From: Buxus sempervirens
Lineage: Eukaryota; Streptophyta; Magnoliopsida; Buxales; Buxaceae
Direction: 5' to 3'
Assembly: GCA_947561395.2 (NCBI GenBank)
Contig: OX387182.1
Location: 37,689,949 to 37,753,948 of the forward strand
Length of the DNA stretch: 64,000 nt
Made by a program: the position numbers and the translations under genes
Shown: positions 56,623-64,000 of the stretch, piece after piece
Position numbering within the stretch: the first letter of the stretch is position 1
Layout: each line of letters opens with the position of its first letter
The notes under the pieces: generated by a model
Databases searched by the model: none
What the model saw: the letters and a program-made list of their open reading frames with translations, nothing else
What the model was told of the DNA's origin: nothing

Positions 56623-59600
56623 GCTATCTCCTTTTCTACAGCAGACCTGCCACCTGAGGGTTGCGACCATGCTGAGCCACTTTACATCACAGTGAAGTGT
56701 GTAGATCTCATTGTGAAACGTGCCATGATTGACAATGGGTCGGCATTGAACATATGCCCGATGAGGACATTCCACAGTCTACAGTTGAGCCCTACCATGA
56801 TCAAGCCAAGTGGGCACAATGTCAGAGGCTTTGACAACGCCCGAAGGGACTCACTGGGAGAGGTCACTTTGGTGATCATAATTGCAAATAGGCCCTTTAC
56901 CATGGAGTTCGAACTCATGGATATCAATGCCTCGTTCAACTTGCTAATCGGGAGGCCTTGGCTGCATCAGGCAGGAGCAGTATCTTCCACACTGCACAGA
57001 ATGGTCCGATTCGTGTCAGGCAACGAACTCATAACAGTACACGCCGAGGATCATCGAGAGTTTGAAAGGGTCGGAGTACCCTATGTGGATTATGAGTTGC
57101 CCACCACACTCAATTTCCAAGCTGTGAAGATGGTGCAGGTGAATCATATCCCCGAGGCTGAAAGGGGGCGACAACTCTCGAAGAGGCAAAGAAAGAACAT
57201 GTTTAGTGCTGCTGACTGCGCAAACTGGGGTCTCAGGGCCGGTGACGGACTGGGCAAGTATAAGCAAGGAATTAAGGTAGCCATCCGACCTTCTGAGCGG
57301 ACTACCGGGTTTGGACTGGGGTTCAGACCACAGCCAGAAGACTACTCCCGACTCCTTGGGAACCGTGCCGAAAGAAAAAGGGCAAGAACTGAAGGAAGAG
57401 AGCCCCATTGGCCTATATGCGTGCACGGGAACTTATATCACTGCTTCGCTAACATGGAGCGTGAGGCGGCCCAAGCCATTGAGAATATAGTCCCCCAAGG
57501 ATGGGGAGATGAGTTTCTGTACACCCCTGTCACAGAAGAAGACTACCTACAAGGCCTAGCCCAAATGCTCTGGGAGGAGCCACCGTCTATGGACATAATT
57601 GGAGATGCTGTAGAAGTAGACCCGTTGGCTCCTGAGGGGTCGCCAGATGGCCTACCGGCACTGGTCGCCTTGGACTCAGTTGACGAAGTTACCATGGCCT
57701 TCGCCCCACCAGATGAGCAATTCATCCCTGATGGGGTCCCGATCAACTCTGCAATTGTGATGGAAGTGCCGTCACCTGCTCCCATTGAGGAATCCAAAGA
57801 AGAAGGTTCGATCATGTATGTCTGCATGATGGAAGGGCAAGACAGCTCAGGAGCGCCAACCCGCAAGCCAAGGTCGCCTCCTCCACGCCCCTATATCCCG
57901 CACCCTGGAACTCGCGATGGCTTGAACCGCATGTTCCGTAGCATGCCCCAAGTGCTAGGGCCAGTACCGGAAGAAGTGTACCATGCAGCTTACGGAAAAT
58001 GGGCACCACCAGCTTACTCTTCTACGGTGCCTGGAATACCAACTGGAATACCCATAATGTTTGCACCCCCCAGAGTTGACCCGGCCAACGAAGTCACCAT
58101 CGCATACGCGCCACCCGAGGACGAGATACCATGGGCAATCGCCCTCAGTGGATCATGGGTAAGGGTATCGTCAGAGTCTGGCCCCCGATTAGAGAGAAGC
58201 CAGAACAAACCGGCAGGAGGCGCAGCACATGATCCTATCTACATCTCTTCTGACGAGAGCGCCAACATGGTACTAGCTGGAGAACCAGAGAAGACGATTG
58301 CTATCAACAAGGAAGGCGGGGCACCACTGAAGAATTGGAGCGCCATGCCTTTTGCTATCAGCAAAGCTGCTATCCCAAAGGGGGTTTCTACCACCTCTGA
58401 GATTTCTGTTGTAGCTACTGCTGAAATTTTTAATGAATATCTCAATGCTTCCTACTACTTGCATCTGTTTGAAAAAGAAAATAACAAAAATAAGCAACTT
58501 GAGCATCGCAATCTTAGTGTCAATCCCGATGCACACCTGGAAGATCTGGGGCACGGGATTGGTAATAAGATTGCCATAATTGAACAAAAAGAACAAAAGG
58601 AAATGGAAAAGCCAGTACAGATGGCAATAATAAATGAAATGCATGAGCCAGTGTCCAATCCTGAAAACGAGCAAGAACTCGACAAGTCAGATTGGGGCAC
58701 TCGCCCATCGCAGCAAGAAGATTCAAACATCGTCCCCTGTGAGCCTTTCGAGCATGAGGACGACGATGAATCATGGGAGACCCCGCTCAAAATCCAACTC
58801 GCGTTGGAAAGGCACGAAAAGGGTCTCCAGGCCAACATTGAGGAAACAGAGTCAATTGACATATGTGAAGTAGCACAACCAAGGATTCTCCAAATTGGTA
58901 AAAAGCTGTCACCATTATTGAGAAAACAGATGTTTGATTTTCTTAAATCTTATTCTGACGTGTTTGCATGGTCATATGAGGATATGCCCGGGTTAGACAT
59001 GGACTTGGTAGTGCATCGGTTACCAACAAAGTCTGAGGCCGTACCTGTGAAACAGAAGCTCAGGCGCACGAAGCCGGAATGGGCCCTGAAGATCAAGGAA
59101 GAGGTCACCAAGCAGTTGGATGCCGGATTCCTGCAAGTAACTCACTACCCAGAGTGGTTGGCCAACATCGTGCCAGTTCCCAAGAAAGACGGGAACGTCA
59201 GGATGTGTGTCGACTATAGAGATCTGAATAGAGCGAGTCCGAAGGACGACTTCCCATTGCCGTACATTGATGTACTGGTAGACAATACAGCAACGCATTC
59301 GATGTTCTCTTTCATGGACGGTTTCTCTGGTTACAACCAGATAAGAATGGCACCCGAGGATATGGAGAAAACATCCTTTATCACGCACTGGGGCACTTAC
59401 TGTTACCGCGTGATGCCGTTCGGACTGAAAAATGCGGGTGCTACATATCAGCGTGCGATGACTCTGTTATTCCACGACATGATACACAAGGAAATGGAAG
59501 TGTATGTGGATGACATGATAGCAAAGTCCAAGGAAGAAGAAGACCACTTGGTAAACCTTGGAAAGGTGTTCGACAGACTCAGGGAGCACAAACTTCGGCT

Positions 59601-62124
59601 TAACCCAAACAAGTGCGTGTTTGGAGTTACTTCAGGAAAGTTGCTCGGTTTCATAGTGGGCAAGCGGGGCATTGAGGTCGACCCCCTCAAAGCAAAGGCA
59701 ATTCTGGAGATGCCTCCTCCGTCGACAGAAAAGGAAGTGAGAGGGTTCTTGGGCAGGTTACAGTATATCAATAGGTTCATTGCGCAGATGACTCCTGTGT
59801 GTGAGCCTATATTCAAGCTGCTAAAGAAAGACAACCCTGTGGTTTGGAATGACGACTGTCAAGTAGCGTTTGATAAGATCAAGGCCTATCTGATGAGTCC
59901 ACCGACGTTGGTCCCGCCTGTCCCGGGACGACCCTTGATCATGTATCTGACAGTCTCAGAGACGGCAGTAGGATGTGTGTTAGGGCAACACGATGAGAAA
60001 GGAAGAAAAGAACAAGCTATCTACTACCTGAGCAAGAAGTTTACCAACATTGAAGTTAGATACACAGTTCTTGAAAAGACATGTTGCGCCTTAGTCTGGG
60101 CAGCTCAAAAGCTGCGGCATTATTTGCTCAGTCACACAGTCTTGCTGATCTCCAATCTAGATCCTTTGAAATACATCTTTGAGAAGCCGATCTCCACTGG
60201 TAGGGTTGCCAGGTGGCAAGTCCTTTTGTCTGAGTATGACATTGTCTACACGACTAGAAAGGCGATAAAAGGGCAAGCCGTGGCGGATCACTTGGCAGAG
60301 CATCCACTACCTGACTACCAACCACTTCTGACTCACTTTCCCGATGAAGGTGTGATGTGTGCAGAATTCGTGGAGGGCACAGAGGAAACTAAGTGGCAAA
60401 TGTTCTTTGACGGGGCAGTCAATGTAAATGGAAAAGGGATCGGAGCAGTGCTAATCTCCCCAGACGGTGTCCATCACCCGATAGCAGCAAAACTTCTGTT
60501 TGATTGCACTAGCAACATGGCCGAATATGAAGCATGTGTGTTAGGCTTGCGAGCGGCAATCGAGATGCATATACAAGAGCTAAAAGTATTTGGTGATTCA
60601 AGTCTTATCATCTATCAAGTGATGGGAGACTGGAAGACCAGAGATGTGAAATTAGTGCCATACCAAGAGCTGGTCAAGGAATTAGAAGAGGAATTTGAGA
60701 GCGTGACATTTGACTACATGCCACGAGACGGGAACCGTTTTGCGGATGCACTAGCTACGCTGGCGTCAATGGCCACCATCACGGATAATGCTTGGGTGCA
60801 ACCATTGGAGATAGAAATTCGGCGCTACCCTGTTTACTGCTTCAGTATCGAGAAAAGCACACCCGAAGAAGAGCCTTGGTACGCGGACATTGAGAGATAC
60901 ATAAGAAACAGAATCCTGCCAGAAGGTGCCTCAGCTGCAGAGAAGCGAACTATACAGAGGTTGGCAGGGCAATACTTCTACAGTGGAGGTAGGCTGTACA
61001 AGAAATCGTACAACGATTCCCTACTGCTATGTGTCAGAGAAGCCGAGGCGCAGAAATTAATCGAGGAAGTCCATGGAGGGTTGTGCGGCGCACACATGAA
61101 TGGGCATATGCTAGCAAGGAAGATTCTAAGGATGGGCTATTACTGGATGACCATGGAAGCCGACTGCTACGCTCATGTTAGAAAATGCCAGTTATGCCAG
61201 ATTTATGCCGACAACATCCATGCGCCGCCAAATGCGCTGTACTCCATGACATCACCTTGGCCGTTCGCCATCTGGGGAATTGACATGATAGGCCAAGTTC
61301 ATCCAATGGCTTCAAACGGGCATCGGTTCATCTTAGTGGCAATTGACTACTTTACCAAATGGGTAGAAGCCATGTCCTTCGTGAATGTGAAGAAGTCTCA
61401 TGTGCTCAAGTTTATCAGAAACAATATAGTCTGTCGCTACGGGGTTCCAGAAGCGATCATCACTGATAATGCAAAGAATCTGAATAATAAGGACATGGAA
61501 AAGATGTGTGAAGATCTGAAGATTAGACATCTAAACTCCACGGCATACCGGCCCAAGATGAATGGGGCAGTAGAGGCTGCCAACAAGAATCTGAAGAAGA
61601 TACTTGAGAAAATGGTAGTCACTTACAGAGACTGGCATGAGAAGCTGCCCTATGCATTGCACGCCTATCGGACGTCGATTAGGACATCGACCGGGGCAAC
61701 CCCGTTCTCCCTGGTATATGGAATTGAAGCAGTCCTCCCAGTGGAAGCACAGATTCCGTCGCTCAGAATTCTAAAGGAAGCAGAGATCAGTGACGTCGAA
61801 TGGGAAGAATCCAGATTTGACCAGTTGCAATTGTTGGATGAAAAGAGGATTAAGGCTTTGTGCCATGGACAGCTTTATCAACAGAGAGTGGCACGAGCCT
61901 ACAACAAGAAGGTAAAGCCACGGCATTTCAAAGAGGGAGATCTAGTACTGAAGAGAATCTTCCCTCATCAAGAAGACAACAGAGGGAAATTCAAGCCAAA
62001 CTACGAAGGGCCATTCGTAGTCCACAAGATTCTGTCCCAAGGAGCACTCATCCTACAAGAAATGGACGGGGCAATTTTTCCTGAGCCGATAAATGCAGAC
62101 GCAGTCAAATTGTACTATGCCTAA
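56623..62124 (+). CDS. pol: Pol polyprotein of the Ogre-like element: PR, G-patch, RT, RNase H, second RNase H, IN
   Basis: Open from 56623; the first ATG is at 56692, giving 1,810 residues. Numbered from that Met: retropepsin with the DNGS variant at 14-17 and LLIGRPW at 84-90; G-patch-like GDGLGKYKQG at 184-193; a long acidic linker; RT about 745-990 with KKDGNVRMCVDYRDLNRASP, VMPFGLKNA and YVDD at 938-941 (59503-59514); Ty3-type RNase H (ETAVGCVLGQ); an additional archaeal-type RNase H from about 1234 (MFFDGAVNVNGKGIGAVLIS, MAEYEACVLGL, NRFADALATL), a Tat-lineage mark. Integrase has the HHCC region about 1457-1497 (GGLCGAHMNGH, CQLC) and catalytic D1531, D1592 and E1628, a D-60-D-35-E spacing. 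All key catalytic residues are present. Translation as a Gag-Pol product is blocked upstream by the TAG at 56620. Confidence 0.93.
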   Translation, partial: AISFSTADLPPEGCDHAEPLYITVKCVDLIVKRAMIDNGSALNICPMRTFHSLQLSPTMIKPSGHNVRGFDNARRDSLGEVTLVIIIANRPFTMEFELMDINASFNLLIGRPWLHQAGAVSSTLHRMVRFVSGNELITVHAEDHREFERVGVPYVDYELPTTLNFQAVKMVQVNHIPEAERGRQLSKRQRKNMFSAADCANWGLRAGDGLGKYKQGIKVAIRPSERTTGFGLGFRPQPEDYSRLLGNRAERKRARTEGREPHWPICVHGNLYHCFANMEREAAQAIENIVPQGWGDEFLYTPVTEEDYLQGLAQMLWEEPPSMDIIGDAVEVDPLAPEGSPDGLPALVALDSVDEVTMAFAPPDEQFIPDGVPINSAIVMEVPSPAPIEESKEEGSIMYVCMMEGQDSSGAPTRKPRSPPPRPYIPHPGTRDGLNRMFRSMPQVLGPVPEEVYHAAYGKWAPPAYSSTVPGIPTGIPIMFAPPRVDPANEVTIAYAPPEDEIPWAIALSGSWVRVSSESGPRLERSQNKPAGGAAHDPIYISSDESANMVLAGEPEKTIAINKEGGAPLKNWSAMPFAISKAAIPKGVSTTSEISVVATAEIFNEYLNASYYLHLFEKENNKNKQLEHRNLSVNPDAHLEDLGHGIGNKIAIIEQKEQKEMEKPVQMAIINEMHEPVSNPENEQELDKSDWGTRPSQQEDSNIVPCEPFEHEDDDESWETPLKIQLALERHEKGLQANIEETESIDICEVAQPRILQIGKKLSPLLRKQMFDFLKSYSDVFAWSYEDMPGLDMDLVVHRLPTKSEAVPVKQKLRRTKPEWALKIKEEVTKQLDAGFLQVTHYPEWLANIVPVPKKDGNVRMCVDYRDLNRASPKDDFPLPYIDVLVDNTATHSMFSFMDGFSGYNQIRMAPEDMEKTSFITHWGTYCYRVMPFGLKNAGATYQRAMTLLFHDMIHKEMEVYVDDMIAKSKEEEDHLVNLGKVFDRLREHKLRLNPNKCVFGVTSGKLLGFIVGKRGIEVDPLKAKAILEMPPPSTEKEVRGFLGRLQYINRFIAQMTPVCEPIFKLLKKDNPVVWNDDCQVAFDKIKAYLMSPPTLVPPVPGRPLIMYLTVSETAVGCVLGQHDEKGRKEQAIYYLSKKFTNIEVRYTVLEKTCCALVWAAQKLRHYLLSHTVLLISNLDPLKYIFEKPISTGRVARWQVLLSEYDIVYTTRKAIKGQAVADHLAEHPLPDYQPLLTHFPDEGVMCAEFVEGTEETKWQMFFDGAVNVNGKGIGAVLISPDGVHHPIAAKLLFDCTSNMAEYEACVLGLRAAIEMHIQELKVFGDSSLIIYQVMGDWKTRDVKLVPYQELVKELEEEFESVTFDYMPRDGNRFADALATLASMATITDNAWVQPLEIEIRRYPVYCFSIEKSTPEEEPWYADIERYIRNRILPEGASAAEKRTIQRLAGQYFYSGGRLYKKSYNDSLLLCVREAEAQKLIEEVHGGLCGAHMNGHMLARKILRMGYYWMTMEADCYAHVRKCQLCQIYADNIHAPPNALYSMTSPWPFAIWGIDMIGQVHPMASNGHRFILVAIDYFTKWVEAMSFVNVKKSHVLKFIRNNIVCRYGVPEAIITDNAKNLNNKDMEKMCEDLKIRHLNSTAYRPKMNGAVEAANKNLKKILEKMVVTYRDWHEKLPYALHAYRTSIRTSTGATPFSLVYGIEAVLPVEAQIPSLRILKEAEISDVEWEESRFDQLQLLDEKRIKALCHGQLYQQRVARAYNKKVKPRHFKEGDLVLKRIFPHQEDNRGKFKPNYEGPFVVHKILSQGALILQEMDGAIFPEPINADAVKLYYA

Positions 62125-64000
62125 GATCATTCTGATTGAGAAATGAAGAGAGGCCTTCCTTGACTCTCCTTTAGACTGTAAATCCTTCCAAATACCTTAA
62201 ATTCTCCCCTAGTTAGACAATTTTGAGCCTTAAAATTCTTTCAACCCATTGCAAGTGTTCTACACATCAAACCGGGGCATTCCTGGCAAAGCAAAAGGAC
62301 ATAGGGCATTCTTACCCAGAAAAACCTCAAAAAGAAGAGAAAGTGCAACAACAAAAAAAAAAAGAAAGAAAAGAAAAGGAAAAGAAACACAGAAAATAGG
62401 GAAATGTTTGCCCCGCCAAAAAAATAGAGATACAAATAAGCCAGGATGTAAGTCCCACCAATAATAAAAGTAGCACACTTTGCAAACCCAAACAATTAAG
62501 CTTTTTGAGCCATCTATCCCTTCTTTCATAACCGAGACCCGGCCTACGTTTCGTCCTATCTCTAAGACCTCTCGGATCTTGAAAGGAATGATCAAGGCAA
62601 ACAGTTAGGTCTGCGTTCATCAGCAATGACGGAATTTAGAGTTTCCTAAAAAGGCTGGACATAGCGAAAACCCGAAAAAGGGCGTTGTGTGGTTAGTCAA
62701 TCAAAAAAAAATCAATCAAAAAAAAAAAAGAAGAGAGAAGAACTGGTCGCATCGGGATTAAGCAGAGCAAGATACAGACAAGAGCAGTGACAGTGGCAGA
62801 CAGTAAACTGAGGAAATTGCACAAGATCTGAGGGGTCCGAACCGGTAGGTTGCGCCCGAGTCAAGGACTCCACAGTGGCCTGTGATGACAATGATACGGA
62901 AAATACCAAGCGCTCCAAGTCCCTTCTGACCTTGGGAAATTTCTTTGATATTGCAAACACAGGCACACACTGACACACCTGTTTTCTCTATAATTGTTCT
63001 GCTTAACTGTTTGAGCTCCACGTTGGGCTACTAACCTGAGTGGATAATCTCTGAACCTTGGCAAAGGCCAGTTCCAGCTGCAATGGGCAAAAGGCTCGGA
63101 GCAAAAAAAAAAAAAAAAAAAGAATAAGAGAAGTGTTGTGCATTCTCCAGCTATTCCACAACTAACATGTTGTCTTGTCCTACCTTTACAGGTACAGCGG
63201 AAGGGGAATGACGGACATTTTCTCCAAAATCCCCAGCGGAGCTCTTTCAGTAAACGGAGAATAATAACCTCCAAAATCCCCAGTAGAAGGCCTTCAGCAA
63301 ACAAGGGATGACACCCTTACATCCCCGGTGATGCCTGATGATGTAAACTTCTCGAGCCTTGCCCAGTCTGAAGAGGCCGGATTTGCGAAGAAGAGCGGAA
63401 AGAGGACAAAACAAGCTCGCGTCAATCCCTGATGGAGCCTCTCACACTCAACAAGAGCTTGAACGAACATGAAGAATTCGCACCCAAGCAGAGGGAGAAG
63501 GCCTTATGAAGGAAAATGACAGCGTGAGGAATCCCCACTTATCCCCAGCGGAGCATCCTTCCCCGGGGAACTCCCACGCTTGTCACTAACAAGGCTCGAC
63601 CCGAAAGAAGAGGCGATAAGAAAAAAGATTCCTTCCCAATCCCCAGCAACAGTCACTCCAAGCTAGGGAGCCTCCACCAAAGGGAAAGCCAACCAGAAAG
63701 CACTGCCAAAGAAGGAATGACAAGACATGGAAAAGAATGAGCATAAATAAAGATATCATTGGGCAAGATGGCCCCTTTTGTAATTTTGATTTCACACTTT
63801 TGTAAATAGAGTAGAGCAGGTGTGTGGACTCCCTTGAGGCACTAGACAGCGCTGGAAGCACCTCCTCACCAACAGCAGCTCCTCCTCCACTCTTCCTTCT
63901 TCCTTTCTCCATTCGGTCCACATCTTAACCCAACCTTTGGCCACCAAATCCTTAAAAAAAAAAAACTGCAAGCAAGCTTCAAGTAAAAGACACAAAATGG
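62125..64000 (+). other. 3' internal non-coding region of the Ogre-like element
   Basis: After the pol stop there is no further recognisable ORF and no LTR start (TGTAAGCACC) up to the edge. A-rich tracts lie at about 62350-62390, 62705-62730 and 63102-63121. A short motif AATCCCCAG(C/T)(G/A)GAG recurs at about 63227, 63275, 63540 and 63640. Confidence 0.7.

Larger units (their letters stand above)
44369..64000 (+). mobile_element. Ogre/Tat-lineage Ty3/gypsy retrotransposon, cut by the window's right edge
   Basis: Layout: 5' LTR 44369-49289, tRNA-Arg-type primer site, 1.5-kb leader, ORF1 before gag, a repeat-rich spacer, gag, and a long pol with dual RNase H. An extra ORF upstream of gag, long LTRs, a tRNA-Arg primer and a second RNase H are the known marks of Ogre/Tat elements. 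The left target copy would be CCATA (44364-44368). The 3' LTR is not reached by 64000, so the element exceeds 19.6 kb. ORF1, gag and pol all carry stops, so this copy is non-autonomous now, although pol itself is open for 1,810 codons. Confidence 0.93.

Noticed and set aside
62260..63304. Overlapping minus-strand ORFs of 85-150 codons at the right end
   Set aside because: They arise from A-rich or T-rich tracts in the non-coding 3' region and show no recognisable family.

Overview
This window is nuclear DNA from a flowering plant; the species cannot be fixed from the sequence. Supporting signs are Tat/Ogre-type Ty3/gypsy retrotransposons with tRNA-Arg-type primer sites, a CACTA and a hAT DNA transposon, a FAR1/FRS (MULE-derived) transposase relic, an intron-bearing relic of a plant 40S ribosomal protein SA gene, and a probable PIP5K exon. 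I see no clearly intact host gene. About 85-90% of the window is transposable elements, many bounded exactly by target-site duplications (TSDs) readable in the sequence.

Layout. 717-3166: a short non-autonomous hAT element (8-bp TSD) split by a young 1.88-kb LTR element that encodes only Gag (1078-2959). 4066-5983: a non-autonomous CACTA element full of GCGGCGG-type inverted repeats. 6176-20517: a complete 14.3-kb Tat-type LTR element on the minus strand (TSD CCTAT), with nearly identical 2.79-kb LTRs, one intact gag ORF and no pol. 20837-25022: a ribosomal protein SA pseudogene whose intron holds a 3.1-kb solo LTR. 25779-28030: a FAR1/FRS-like pseudogene. 28.5-34.4 kb: sparse, decayed sequence with a 251-bp duplication, a PIP5K-like exon relic, and a minus-strand relic homologous to ORF1 of the large element further right, next to a truncated LTR.

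34.4-64 kb is a nest. The oldest layer is a minus-strand Ty3/gypsy chromovirus-like element (34379-43313). It was split by two solo LTRs (35173-38567 and 40158-43024) and entered at 43314 by another LTR element. That element was in turn entered at 44369 by an Ogre/Tat element, whose 5' LTR carries a 1.0-kb solo LTR. The Ogre/Tat element runs off the right edge: LTR 44369-49289, primer site, ORF1, gag, then PR, G-patch, RT, RNase H, a second RNase H and integrase. It has several in-frame stops and two probable frameshifts at C-runs.

The most interesting material is non-coding. Arrays of short palindromes with a GTATCCGG...CCGGATAC stem lie just upstream of the TATA box in three different Tat/Ogre LTRs, and their stems show paired (compensatory) changes. 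A 26-copy array in the leader of the 14.3-kb element is built of small hairpins whose two stem types also covary. A separate 82-bp hairpin module is shared between two otherwise different LTR families.
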